Source: an uncultured Bacillota bacterium
GTDB taxonomy: Bacteria > Bacillota > Clostridia > Lachnospirales > CAG-274
DNA length: 64,000 nucleotides
Direction: 5' to 3'
Assembly: GCA_958426775.1 (NCBI GenBank)
Contig: CATZZP010000006.1
Span: 35,314-99,313 of the forward strand
The first letter of the stretch is position 1. Each line of letters starts with the position of its first letter. This document shows positions 9,523 through 18,485 of the stretch, piece after piece. Made by a program: the position numbers and the translations under genes. The notes beneath the pieces are model-generated. The model was not told the origin of the DNA, did no database searches, and worked only from the letters and a program-made list of their open reading frames with translations.

Positions 9523-10703
9523 ACCTCCTTCACCTCCCTGAAAAGCTGTACACCTACAACAAAAGCATAAATACCTGCCACCATGGCTGAATATATACCG
9601 AAGCTTACCGCAAGCTCCTCTGTAAGAAATGCCGACAGCAGACCATAGATTATATATACAGGACTATAGCCGGTAAAAAATGCTACACTCTCAGGCAAAA
9701 AGGCTTCAGGTAATACTGCACCCCCTACAAAGGCTGATACAAGCACAAACACAAACAAAACCAATGCTCCCGCCCAAGCCGAAAATACAGTATATACTCC
9801 GCTGACTATAAGAGAGATTAAAACAAGGGAAAGAAAAGCTGCCGTTATATTAAAGCTAAAATCAATACCCCCTATATAAAGCCCTGCTATAATTAATGCA
9901 TAGAGCAGAATATAAAAAACCATAACCATAATATTATCGGCTAAAAACAAAGCAACCTTACCTATACCTCTACGCTTTAAAATACTCTCAAAGCTTTTAT
10001 TTTCATTTCCTGTTACAAAAGCAAGACATGTACCCGACAAAAGCAGAATAACCGATATTGCTCCGATGCCGTAATATTCTCCTATACTTAAGGTACCTGA
10101 TGCAGAAACATTTTCATTTTTAAAAAGCTCTCCTCTCGGCAGATAAATATTAAGATACATCATATTATAATCTTTAACCTTTTCATCAAGAGCCTTATTA
10201 TCCTCACCTTCAGTACTGTAAAAGCCTGCCTGTACCGCCGCCTGGACATCGGCAAGCATACCTATACCATTATCTGCTAAATCCTTAAAAAGCCGGCTGT
10301 ACAGGCTACTGTTTTCAGGTAATATCACCCTTGCAGGTACATTTTCACCGTAGACAATATTTTGTATAAAGCGATAAGGCAAAATTACTGCACCGTCCAG
10401 TTCTCCACTATTAAGCATTTCAAGTGCCGTAGCTTCATCATTAACATAGGTAAACTCACATATTGACTCAACACTTTCAATATTCTTTACCATACCTAAA
10501 ACCAGGTCAATATACTTATCCTCTTCGGGACGCACTACACCTATAACCTGTTTATCCACAGCATTTTCCTTATAAATAAGCTTGTTTGCTCCATAGGCAA
10601 AAATACCCATAATAAAGCAAAGAGCCAAGGCTCCTGCCGTAATACCCGGCAGAAACCTCAGCATCCTTTTAATTTTAAATAATGTAAGTTTTATAAAAAA
10701 CAT
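9519..10703 (-). CDS. ABC-2 type exporter permease (first subunit)
   Basis: 394 residues with the same plan as its downstream partner: a helix at about 14-37, a long extracytoplasmic domain (to about 210) and six C-terminal helices starting near SIGEYYGIGAISVILLLSG. Loop sequence VIGVVRPEEDKYIDLVLGMV and YVNDEATALEMLNSGELDGAVILP resembles the solvent-exposed domain of ABC-2 family exporters. It begins 10 bases after the stop of the 538-residue gene. The two permeases probably form a heterodimer with the ATPase encoded at 12346-13002. Confidence 0.8.
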   Translation of the reverse strand: MFFIKLTLFKIKRMLRFLPGITAGALALCFIMGIFAYGANKLIYKENAVDKQVIGVVRPEEDKYIDLVLGMVKNIESVESICEFTYVNDEATALEMLNSGELDGAVILPYRFIQNIVYGENVPARVILPENSSLYSRLFKDLADNGIGMLADVQAAVQAGFYSTEGEDNKALDEKVKDYNMMYLNIYLPRGELFKNENVSASGTLSIGEYYGIGAISVILLLSGTCLAFVTGNENKSFESILKRRGIGKVALFLADNIMVMVFYILLYALIIAGLYIGGIDFSFNITAAFLSLVLISLIVSGVYTVFSAWAGALVLFVFVLVSAFVGGAVLPEAFLPESVAFFTGYSPVYIIYGLLSAFLTEELAVSFGIYSAMVAGIYAFVVGVQLFREVKEV

Positions 10704-10713
10704 ATTATTTACC

Positions 10714-12330
10714 TTATTGCATTTCCATTAAAACTCCGAAAAGTCCTGCCTGAAGCTCGGACATAATCTCTGAATACTCGTCCTCATTAATTTCAAATAT
10801 ATTGACAACCTTACCCTCAGGCTTTGTTACCTCACCATCTAAAGACTTAATATCCAGAGTATAACCAAAGCTGCCTAAGCTTTCACCCTGAGCTACAGCC
10901 TCAATATTTGTAAAGTCAAGCTTTGTTGTAGTATCATCAGATACAACACTGCCTGTAATATTAAGAGCCATAGCCTCTGCATCATCAGTGGTTGCCTTTA
11001 CAGCAGCCTGCAATGTACCGTTAGAAGCATCATAATCACTTTCAAAAGCAACAGCTACTTTTGCACCCTCTCCGCTCATTGAAACAGCATAGCTTTCCTT
11101 AAGGCTATCTGCATTTTCAACACTATCGTTATAAGCTATAACCATATTGCTGTTGTCAGGAGCTGTAAGTGTAAGTGCTAAATCAAGGCTGTTATCTGTA
11201 TCAAGACCGCCGTTTACAGTAAACTTAACAGTACTACCCTCATAGGTAACATCTGCTGTTATTTCGCTATCTACAACAATACCCTTATTTATGTAGAAAT
11301 TAGCCTTAACATCGCCTACCATAGCATTTGTTGTAAAGTCCTGAATTGCACCGTCAAGCTCTGCAATATATTCATCAGAGCTTGAATAGCCTGCTGCCAA
11401 ATAATTTGCTAAAGCCGCTTCCTTTACGCTTTCCTTCACGCTTTCGCAAGCATAAACATCATTAATTGTATTTTTCAGAAAATCTGTTGCATCTGCCCCG
11501 GCTATTTCTACAGTATAACCAACACACTTTGTCGTACCGCTTGCCAGCTCAAATTCTTTTGCCTCTGCCTTGCTGTACTGCATACTCTCTTTAAGTGCAT
11601 TAAAATTATCCATATAGGCTTTTACTACAGCATCATCAATTTCCTCTGTTTCAATCTCATCAAAAAGTCTTAAAGAAATTTCCTCTTGATTTTCAAAATC
11701 ATTAATATCTTCTATGTATTGTGAAAATACGGGAGAGTTCTTAATCTGACCTAAAATATCAACAGTTGACATGGAAAATACCGTTGTGCTTGCCATAGGC
11801 ATATTAATAAGGATGCTTTCATTGTCGGTGTAGGCATTCAAAACATCAAGGCTCATTCCCTGATAATCACCCTTTAGGGATAAATTTGCCTGCTTTGCAG
11901 TATTGTCAACATTAGCCTCAACAGAAACACCAACACCGTTCACATCCTCATACCCGGGCATATTTATAATAGAAATATCCTGAGTTAAGGTATATTTACC
12001 GTTTGAAAGCATTTCTGCAACACCCGGTGATATAATTTGTTTAAATACACTCTCACGCTCTGCTATAGCTGTACCTGTTGCAGTAAAGGCATTGGCAAGT
12101 TCTGCCTTAGGATTAGAGCTAAGCATGAATGCAACTACAGCAACTACCGCAACTGCCACCACACCTATAATTACAGGTGTCTTACTTTTTTTAGGTATCT
12201 CAGGCTCTGCTTTCGGCTCTGTAACTATTTCAGAAACAGGCTCCTGCACAGCCTCAGTAACAGGCTCCTGCACAGCTTCTGTTATATTTTCGTCCACCTG
12301 ATTGTTTAAGTTGTTGTTTTCATCACTCAT
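10714..12330 (-). CDS. membrane-anchored extracellular protein of an ABC exporter operon
   Basis: 538 residues. The cytoplasmic N-terminus (1-50) is acidic and contains a degenerate repeat (EAVQEPVTEAVQEPVSEIV). One membrane helix (51-70, TPVIIGVVAVAVVAVVAFML) follows, then about 465 extracellular residues rich in beta-strand patterns (for example KYTLTQDISI, SEITADVTYEGSTVKFTVNG, SLDLALTLTAPD), like lipid- or ligand-binding beta proteins. No cysteine pair or catalytic motif is visible. It lies between the ATPase and the permeases with 15- and 10-base gaps, so it probably works with the exporter, perhaps as an extracellular acceptor. I do not recognise the family. Confidence 0.7.
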   Translation of the reverse strand: MSDENNNLNNQVDENITEAVQEPVTEAVQEPVSEIVTEPKAEPEIPKKSKTPVIIGVVAVAVVAVVAFMLSSNPKAELANAFTATGTAIAERESVFKQIISPGVAEMLSNGKYTLTQDISIINMPGYEDVNGVGVSVEANVDNTAKQANLSLKGDYQGMSLDVLNAYTDNESILINMPMASTTVFSMSTVDILGQIKNSPVFSQYIEDINDFENQEEISLRLFDEIETEEIDDAVVKAYMDNFNALKESMQYSKAEAKEFELASGTTKCVGYTVEIAGADATDFLKNTINDVYACESVKESVKEAALANYLAAGYSSSDEYIAELDGAIQDFTTNAMVGDVKANFYINKGIVVDSEITADVTYEGSTVKFTVNGGLDTDNSLDLALTLTAPDNSNMVIAYNDSVENADSLKESYAVSMSGEGAKVAVAFESDYDASNGTLQAAVKATTDDAEAMALNITGSVVSDDTTTKLDFTNIEAVAQGESLGSFGYTLDIKSLDGEVTKPEGKVVNIFEINEDEYSEIMSELQAGLFGVLMEMQ

Positions 12331-12345
12331 AATTTTTCCTCCCTT

Positions 12346-13002
12346 TTAGATAAGCTTTGAAATTTCATTTATTGACAAGGTCTTGTCTATAGGCACAAGA
12401 ACACCCTCCTTAATCATATACAGCCTTGTACAAAGCTGTATTTCAGCCTCAAGGTGTGTTGTCATAACAACCGTACCGCCTTCATTTACATAGGATAAAA
12501 GATAGTCTGCTATTTCTGCCCTGCCCTTTAGGTCAAGAGCTGTACCCGGCTCATCTAAAATAAGAACAGGTGGCTTTGTAACAAGAGCTATTGCTATTGA
12601 AATACGTCTTTTCATACCGCCCGATAGCTTACTGACAGTTTTATTAAGATATTTCTCAATACCAAGTCGCTTAATTTCCTCTCTTTTTAAAAATGACTTT
12701 ATATCCTTACACCACAGCTTTAAATTATCCCCTGCCGTTAATTCCTCAATTAAAGGATTTGTCTGTGGTACATACCCTGTATATTTACTGCAAATACGCC
12801 TGTTATTTAAGGCTGATTGGTTTTCGTAAAAGAGCTTTCCTCCGTCGGCATGGGCCACACCTGCCATAATAGTAAGCAGGGTTGTTTTGCCACAGCCGTT
12901 AGCTCCCAAGATGCCTATACACTCGCCCTTATTCACATTAAAGGTTATATCACGCAAAACTGTGTTTTTATACCTTTTGCTGATATGCTCTGCTTTTATC
13001 AT
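12346..13002 (-). CDS. ABC transporter ATP-binding protein
   Basis: 218 residues from ATG 13002 (MIKAEHISKRYKN), which has GGGAGGA 10 bases upstream; an open frame extends further 5' but has no ribosome site and no conserved sequence. Walker A GANGCGKTTLL (near residue 36), Q-loop VPQTNP, signature LSGGMKRRISIAI, Walker B VLILDEPG and switch His in TTHLEAE are all present. First gene of the exporter operon, presumably energising the two ABC-2 permeases downstream. Confidence 0.92.
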   Translation of the reverse strand: MIKAEHISKRYKNTVLRDITFNVNKGECIGILGANGCGKTTLLTIMAGVAHADGGKLFYENQSALNNRRICSKYTGYVPQTNPLIEELTAGDNLKLWCKDIKSFLKREEIKRLGIEKYLNKTVSKLSGGMKRRISIAIALVTKPPVLILDEPGTALDLKGRAEIADYLLSYVNEGGTVVMTTHLEAEIQLCTRLYMIKEGVLVPIDKTLSINEISKLI

Positions 13003-13028
13003 ATAATAAAATTCCTCCCATTTATTAT

Positions 13029-13057
13029 ATTTTAACACACTAAAGTATAAAATGCAA
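13029..13057 (-). promoter_or_regulatory. promoter of the ABC exporter operon
   Basis: On the minus strand TTGCAT (13052-13057) is followed after 17 bases by TAAAAT (13029-13034), about 27 bases before the ATG at 13002. Confidence 0.55.
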
Positions 13058-13061
13058 CAAT

Positions 13062-13086
13062 AAAAAGGTGTTGCACACACAACACC
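13062..13086 (-). terminator. terminator of spoIVA
   Basis: On the minus strand GGTGTTG pairs with CAACACC (hairpin 13067-13086), followed by TTTTTATTG. It lies 9 bases after the spoIVA stop. Confidence 0.8.
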
Positions 13087-13094
13087 CCATAAAA

Positions 13095-14573
13095 TCATAA
13101 CAATATGCAAATAAGCCCTCCACTGCCCTCATTCATTATTTTTTGCAGAGTTTCCTGAAATTTCATCTGGGCGTCCTCAGGTATTCTACCTACCTTACTG
13201 TTTAAGTCCTCTCTGATTAAATCCGACATACTCCTGCCAAAGATATTATAGCTCCACAGGTTTTCCCTGTTGCCTTCAAACTGCTGTGCAAGATATTCTG
13301 CAAGCTCCTTTGACTGTTCCTCTGAACCCACTATAGGTGCCACGGTTGTCTGAATATCTGCCCTGATCATATGTATACTGGGGGCAGAGGCTTTCAGCTT
13401 TATGCCATATTTGCCTGCATGCTTTGCAACCTCAGGTCTGCTAAGCTCCATTTCCTCAGGTGAAGGCATAACAACACCGTAGCCCTTACGGTTTACCTCC
13501 TCTAAGGCAAAGCGTACCTTATCATACTGACTTTTGGCCATGCTCAAGGCTTTGATGGTTTCAATAAGCTCATATTCATCGGCAATCTGAGTGCCTGTGG
13601 TTTCCGAAAGAACAGAGTAAAATAAATCATCAACCATAGCCACATCAACAGTAGCACTACCTGTGCCTAAATCAATGCTTTCTACATATGCCTTTTTTAC
13701 TTTATCATTTTCAAGAATAATATTAGGTAATTCCTTAACCTGTCTTAAGCTGTTAAGGTCAAAAGGCATTTCCTTAAGAGAGCTAATTATGCTTGATTTT
13801 AAGCTATGGTCAACAGGCAGTACCTCAAGCCATTTAGGCAAATTTATGCCCACCTGTGCCAAAGGAAATTCATATAACAGCTGTTCAAGAATAGCTGTTA
13901 TATTTTCCACTTTTAATTGTGAGCAATTAAGAGGCACTACAGGTACCTGATATTTTTCCCTAAGCTCGTTAGCAAGGGCTGTGGTCTGTTCACTATAAGG
14001 TGTTGCACTGTTCAAGATAACAATAAAGGGTTTTTCAAGCTCCTTTAATTCATTTATTACTCTTTCCTCTGCCTCAACATATCCCTCTCTGTCAAGCTCA
14101 CCGATAGTACCGTCGGTAGTAATTACAATGCCTATGGTAGAATGCTCTGTAATTACCTTTCTTGTGCCTATCTCTGCTGCCCTGGCAAAGGGCATTTTTT
14201 CCTCTGACCATGGGGTATTTACCATTCTCGGCTCTTCACCGTCATTGTAGCCCTCTGCACCTTTGGTTGGATAACCCACACAATCTATCAACCTGACCTT
14301 TAGCTTAATATCCTCATCAAGCTTTATTTCAATCGCCTCATTAGGTACAAACTTAGGCTCTGTAGTCATTATAGTTTTGCCTGCTGCACTTTGGGGTAGT
14401 TCATCCTTTGCTCTTTCTCTGCTGTACACGTTTTCAATATTAGGTAATACAAGTAAATCCATAAATCGCTTGATAAAGGTAGATTTACCTGTTCTTACGG
14501 GACCTACAACACCTATGTAAATATCTCCGTTGGTTCTTTCTGCTATGTCCTTATATATGCTGAAATTATCCAT
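13095..14573 (-). CDS. spoIVA: stage IV sporulation protein A (SpoIVA)
   Basis: ATPase that polymerises on the forespore and forms the basement layer of the spore coat. Walker A GPVRTGKST at about residue 24, switch-like DCVGYPTKGAEGYNDG near 96, and the conserved C-terminal SGGLICILL (glycine-rich tail needed for localisation in the Bacillus protein) are present. Its length of 492 equals the B. subtilis protein. GGAGG lies 6-10 bases before the ATG. This is strong evidence that the organism makes endospores. Confidence 0.97.
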   Translation of the reverse strand: MDNFSIYKDIAERTNGDIYIGVVGPVRTGKSTFIKRFMDLLVLPNIENVYSRERAKDELPQSAAGKTIMTTEPKFVPNEAIEIKLDEDIKLKVRLIDCVGYPTKGAEGYNDGEEPRMVNTPWSEEKMPFARAAEIGTRKVITEHSTIGIVITTDGTIGELDREGYVEAEERVINELKELEKPFIVILNSATPYSEQTTALANELREKYQVPVVPLNCSQLKVENITAILEQLLYEFPLAQVGINLPKWLEVLPVDHSLKSSIISSLKEMPFDLNSLRQVKELPNIILENDKVKKAYVESIDLGTGSATVDVAMVDDLFYSVLSETTGTQIADEYELIETIKALSMAKSQYDKVRFALEEVNRKGYGVVMPSPEEMELSRPEVAKHAGKYGIKLKASAPSIHMIRADIQTTVAPIVGSEEQSKELAEYLAQQFEGNRENLWSYNIFGRSMSDLIREDLNSKVGRIPEDAQMKFQETLQKIMNEGSGGLICILL

Positions 14574-14589
14574 ATTGCCTCCTTATAAA

Positions 14590-14597
14590 AATGTATG
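14590..14597 (-). promoter_or_regulatory. sigma-E-like -10 element before spoIVA
   Basis: CATACATT on the minus strand fits the sigma-E -10 consensus CATACANT, 16 bases before the start codon; spoIVA is a known sigma-E gene in Bacillus. A well-spaced -35 was not found, so this is tentative. Confidence 0.35.
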
Positions 14598-14660
14598 GAT
14601 ACAATATTATATTACTTAACCCCAATAATAAGAACAAACGGATTTATATGCTTAAAAAAA

Positions 14661-14716
14661 AATATTATAAAAAAGACACAACCTGCATAATATACAAAAA
14701 ATAAACAGCTTGTGTC
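14661..14716 (-). terminator. terminator of the copper-amine-oxidase-N-like gene
   Basis: GACACAAGCTG and CAGGTTGTGTC on the minus strand form an 11-bp stem (14675-14716, one mismatch), followed by TTTTTTATAATATTTTTTTTT. It lies between two same-strand genes, so spoIVA is a separate unit. Confidence 0.8.
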
Positions 14717-14737
14717 CAATATTAATTTTAAAATTTA

Positions 14738-15580
14738 TTATTTAATAACCAGACTCTCTAAAATTTCATTACTCTTACGAATAATTTCATCACTTGCAAG
14801 AGATAGCTCCCCTATTTTTTCCTCTGCCTCATCGGCTGTAACTTTACCGTCACAATAGTCAAGCATAATCTCTAAGGTGCTTTTAAGCTTACTCATAGCT
14901 TCAAGCCTTACAGCCTGTAGCTCTGACATATTATCAGGCACTTCCAGCTTTTCAACATCATTCATTACATCCTCTACCGTTTTTATTGCATTATATATTT
15001 TAACACGATAGCTCTGTAATGCCGCTGAGTTTACCTCGCCCTCTATTTTTGACATTTCCTCACAAAGTGCGGAAACCTCATCAAGAGGCACTGTTATCCT
15101 TGCATATTCTTCAAGGAAGGTGCTTGCCTGCATTATATCACTCAACTTTTCACCTTTTGTGCTGATTTCAACGGTTTTGGTTGCACCGTTCCATGTTACG
15201 GAGGCTCCCGCCGCTTCACTTACGGCACGTAAGGGAAGCAGCATTGAACCGTTCACAATCTGTGCCGGTACGTCCAGAGGCTTAGCCTCGTCATTTATGC
15301 TAAGCTGAGTACTGCCTGCTCCTACACTGACAGTTATATTTTCACCTTTAAGTACAGCTGTCTTTGTATCAGCCTCCCAGCTTACCTCATATCCCATTTT
15401 TTCAAATACGCCTCTTAAAGGTATAAGTGTTCTGCCCTCTACAATAACAGGACCTTGTCCCGAAAAGGCTATCTTTTCGCCATCCAGTTCAACAGCAATA
15501 TTACTCTCTGCACCAAAAGCACCATAGCATATACCAAGCGTTACTGTAATTGCCGTAAAAGCACTAATCAATCTTTTCAT
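14738..15580 (-). CDS. secreted copper amine oxidase N-terminal domain protein
   Basis: 280 residues from ATG 15580 (GGAGGAGG 8 bases upstream). A Sec signal peptide (MKRLISAFTAITVTLGICYG, cleavage near FGA) precedes the domain, about residues 25-130, with GRTLIPLRGVFEKMGYEV and LLPLRAVSEAAGASVTW, the paired half-repeats of the copper-amine-oxidase N-like module, common in Clostridial wall proteins. It does not itself show catalytic amine oxidase. The C-terminal half is helical (coiled-coil-like). It overlaps the upstream CorC/HlyC gene by 17 bases. Confidence 0.8.
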   Translation of the reverse strand: MKRLISAFTAITVTLGICYGAFGAESNIAVELDGEKIAFSGQGPVIVEGRTLIPLRGVFEKMGYEVSWEADTKTAVLKGENITVSVGAGSTQLSINDEAKPLDVPAQIVNGSMLLPLRAVSEAAGASVTWNGATKTVEISTKGEKLSDIMQASTFLEEYARITVPLDEVSALCEEMSKIEGEVNSAALQSYRVKIYNAIKTVEDVMNDVEKLEVPDNMSELQAVRLEAMSKLKSTLEIMLDYCDGKVTADEAEEKIGELSLASDEIIRKSNEILESLVIK

Positions 15581-16850
15581 CAGTTTTTTCCTCCTCCGGT
15601 TTATTTGTAACCTTAATTTTAACCTCAATAGCACGTCTTTTGTTTGCTCTTGTCACGGTGATTATAAGGTTTTCATAAACAACGGTATCTCCTACCTTTG
15701 GTATACTGCCTATTTGGTCTGCTACCCAACCGTTTACGGAAAGATGCTCTTCTTCAATATTTATATCAAATTCCTCTAAAACCTTATCAAGATTAGCCGT
15801 ACCTAAAACTATATATTCCTGTTCATTTATCTTTTTAATATCAGGTACAACCTTGTCATGCTCGTCCCATATCTCGCCTACAAGCTCCTCTAAAATATCC
15901 TCAAGGGTAATAAGCCCCTGTATACCGCCAAACTCATCAATAATAACTGCAATATGAATATGCTTTCTCTGGAACTCCGACATAAGCTTTGAAATACTCA
16001 TAGTCGGAGCTACTAAAAGGATAGGGTGAATTATATCCTTAATTTCCTTATCAGAATTAATCACGTGCTTAAAAAAGTCCTTCTGGTTAATAAAGCCTGA
16101 CACATCATCAATGGTTTTATGGTATACAGGCAGTCTTGAATAGCCGCACTCCTGAAAGACCTCCGTAATCTCCTCAACCGTGTATGTATCTCTTATTGCA
16201 ACAATATTAGGACGTGGGGTACATATATCCCTTACAAAAACCTCATCAAACTCAATTGCATTTATAATCAGACCACCGGATTTTTCATCAAAATTACCGT
16301 CCTGGGTAGCCTCCTCAACCATAGATACAATTTCCTCATCAGTTATTTTATCAACATTTTTTAAATTTAAAAATTTACTTATAAGCTTTTTCCATAAACC
16401 AAACAGAAAGTTTACGGGTGTAAGCACAATCATAATTATACGAAGCAAGGGTGCCGCCGCCTTGGAAATACTCATTGAAGCATCACCTGCTACGCTTTTA
16501 GGTGTAATTTCACCGAAAATAAGCACTGTTACTGTCATAACAGCCGTTGCCACCGTAACACCCGATTGACCGAAAATATTTGTAAAAAGCACAGTTGCCA
16601 AGGAGGTTGATAAAATATTGACTATATTATTACCTACTAAAATTGTAGATAAAAGCTTGTCATAGTCCTCTGACAGCTTTAAAACAAGCTTAGCACGCTT
16701 ATTTCCTCCTGCTGCCTCGTTCTTCATTTTAATACGGTTAAACTTGGTAAAGGCTGTTTCCGTACCCGAAAAATAGGCAGAGCACATAATAAGAAAGGTT
16801 ATAATAATAGCCAGCGACAGATTTTCGTCCATAAAGATTAATTTTTTCAC
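15564..16850 (-). CDS. CNNM/CorC-HlyC family transporter-associated protein
   Basis: 428 residues: an N-terminal DUF21 (CNNM) membrane domain with about four helices (10-160; FSGTETAFTKFNR and GEITPKSVAGDAS), a CBS pair (about 195-330) with GYSRLPVYH and IAVIIDEFGGIQGLITLEDI, and the C-terminal CorC/HlyC domain (GWVADQIGSIPKVGDTV). Members are linked to magnesium or cobalt efflux; the hemolysin name is historical. TTG and GTG codons nearby were ignored in favour of the ATG with AAGGAG. The substrate is not proven here. Confidence 0.9.
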   Translation of the reverse strand: MKKLIFMDENLSLAIIITFLIMCSAYFSGTETAFTKFNRIKMKNEAAGGNKRAKLVLKLSEDYDKLLSTILVGNNIVNILSTSLATVLFTNIFGQSGVTVATAVMTVTVLIFGEITPKSVAGDASMSISKAAAPLLRIIMIVLTPVNFLFGLWKKLISKFLNLKNVDKITDEEIVSMVEEATQDGNFDEKSGGLIINAIEFDEVFVRDICTPRPNIVAIRDTYTVEEITEVFQECGYSRLPVYHKTIDDVSGFINQKDFFKHVINSDKEIKDIIHPILLVAPTMSISKLMSEFQRKHIHIAVIIDEFGGIQGLITLEDILEELVGEIWDEHDKVVPDIKKINEQEYIVLGTANLDKVLEEFDINIEEEHLSVNGWVADQIGSIPKVGDTVVYENLIITVTRANKRRAIEVKIKVTNKPEEEKTDEKID

Positions 16851-16894
16851 TCCTTAATTTATTTCCGTTTTATTCCTGACAGGTATTTAAAAAA

Positions 16895-16923
16895 ATTATA
16901 ATATATATAGGTTTCCTTGTCAA
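16895..16923 (-). promoter_or_regulatory. promoter of the CorC/HlyC operon
   Basis: Minus strand TTGACA (16918-16923), 17-base spacer, perfect TATAAT (16895-16900), about 45 bases upstream of the start codon. Confidence 0.8.
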
Positions 16924-16930
16924 CAACTGA

Positions 16931-18472
16931 CTATTTTAAGGCGGATAAATCCCAGATGTCACTGCAAATATCTCTGTAAAATTCAGGCTCATGGCACACC
17001 ATAAGTATTGCACCTCTGTAATCCTTAAGAGCGTTTTTAAGTTCCTCCTTGGCGTCTACATCAAGGTGGTTAGTAGGCTCGTCAAGCACAAGTATGTTAC
17101 TTTCCCTGTTCATTATTTTGCAAAGTCGCACCTTTGCCTGCTCACCGCCGCTTAATACATAAACCTTACTTTCAAGCTGTTCGGTAGTTAAACCGCATTT
17201 GGCAAGTGCCGCCCTTACCTGATACTGGTTAAAAGAAGGGAACGCCTCCCATACATCCTCAATACAGGTATTGTTGTTTGTTTCTTTTATTTCCTGCTCA
17301 AAGTAACCTATGTGCTGATTACCTCCCTTTATAACAGTACCCGAAACAGGCTTAATTTCTCCCAAAAGACTTCTTAACAATGTTGTTTTACCAATTCCGT
17401 TTGCACCTATAATTGCCACCTTTTGACCTCTCTCAAAAAGCAGGTTAAGGGGCTTTGAAAGGGGCTTATCATAGCCTATTACAAGGTCCTTTGTTTCAAA
17501 AATAAGTTTGTCTGAGGTTTTAGCCTGTAAAAAATTGAATTCAGGCTTCGGTTTTTCCTTTGCAAGCTCAATTATATCCATTTTATCAAGCTTTTTCTGC
17601 CTTGCCCTTGCCATACCTGCCGTTGCCACTCTTGCCTTATTCCTGGCAATAAAATCCTGCAGCTGATTAATTTCGTTTTGCTGACGATTATATGCCGCCT
17701 CAAGCTGTCTTTTATTAAGCTCATACACCCTTAAAAACTCGTTGTAATCTCCCGTATATCTTGTAAGGTGAGCGTTTTCCACGTGATAAATTACATTTAC
17801 CACCTCATTTAAAAACTCCATATCATGGGAGATAAGTATAAAGGCATTTTCATAGTCTAAAAGATATTGCTTAAGCCATGCAATATGCTCCTCGTCAAGG
17901 TAGTTTGTAGGCTCATCAAGCAGTAGAATATCAGGCACTTGTAAGAGAAGCTTGCCTAAAAGCACCTTTGTACGCTGACCGCCCGATAGCTCTGCCACAT
18001 CATTATCAAGACCTATTTCCATAAGTCCTATACCCGATGCAACCTCCGTTAGCCTTGTATCTATAGAGTAAAAATCGCCTATGTCAAGCATATCCTGAAG
18101 AGCCGCCGCCTCCTCCATAAGCTTGTCGACATCTGCACCCTCATCGCCCATTTTTGCATAGGTATCATTAAGCTCTCTTTCAATATTATAGAGATAGTCA
18201 AAGGCACCCCGTAAGGTATCTCTTACGGTTACACCCTTTTCAAGCTCTGCATGCTGGTCAAGATAACCGACCCTTACACGATTTGACCATTGAATAACGC
18301 CTTCATCCGGCATCAGCTTATCTGTAATTATACGCATAAAGGTGGACTTGCCCTCGCCGTTTGCACCTATAAACCCTATGTGTTCTCCCTTATTAAGCCT
18401 AAAGGACACATCCTCGTATATAATTCTGCCACCATAGCTGTGACTCATATTTTTTACGGTTAATATACTCAT
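16931..18472 (-). CDS. ABC-F family ATPase
   Basis: 513 residues with two ABC ATPase cassettes and no membrane helices. Walker A GANGEGKSTF and GANGIGKTTLL, signatures LSGGQRTKVLLG and LSGGEQAKVRL, Walker B LLLDEPTNYLDEEH and VLDEPTNHLD. The linker (about 235-310) is the helical P-site region (NRQQNEINQLQDFIARNKARV). ABC-F proteins work on the ribosome: some protect against antibiotics, others (EttA, YkpA) act as translation factors. AGAAAGGAAAG precedes the ATG. Which subgroup cannot be decided here. Confidence 0.92.
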   Translation of the reverse strand: MSILTVKNMSHSYGGRIIYEDVSFRLNKGEHIGFIGANGEGKSTFMRIITDKLMPDEGVIQWSNRVRVGYLDQHAELEKGVTVRDTLRGAFDYLYNIERELNDTYAKMGDEGADVDKLMEEAAALQDMLDIGDFYSIDTRLTEVASGIGLMEIGLDNDVAELSGGQRTKVLLGKLLLQVPDILLLDEPTNYLDEEHIAWLKQYLLDYENAFILISHDMEFLNEVVNVIYHVENAHLTRYTGDYNEFLRVYELNKRQLEAAYNRQQNEINQLQDFIARNKARVATAGMARARQKKLDKMDIIELAKEKPKPEFNFLQAKTSDKLIFETKDLVIGYDKPLSKPLNLLFERGQKVAIIGANGIGKTTLLRSLLGEIKPVSGTVIKGGNQHIGYFEQEIKETNNNTCIEDVWEAFPSFNQYQVRAALAKCGLTTEQLESKVYVLSGGEQAKVRLCKIMNRESNILVLDEPTNHLDVDAKEELKNALKDYRGAILMVCHEPEFYRDICSDIWDLSALK

Positions 18473-18485
18473 TTTTCTTTCCTTT

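Noticed and set aside
13003..13110. 5' extension of the ABC ATPase frame
   Set aside because: No ribosome site before the upstream start; ATG 13002 has GGGAGGA and begins the conserved domain.
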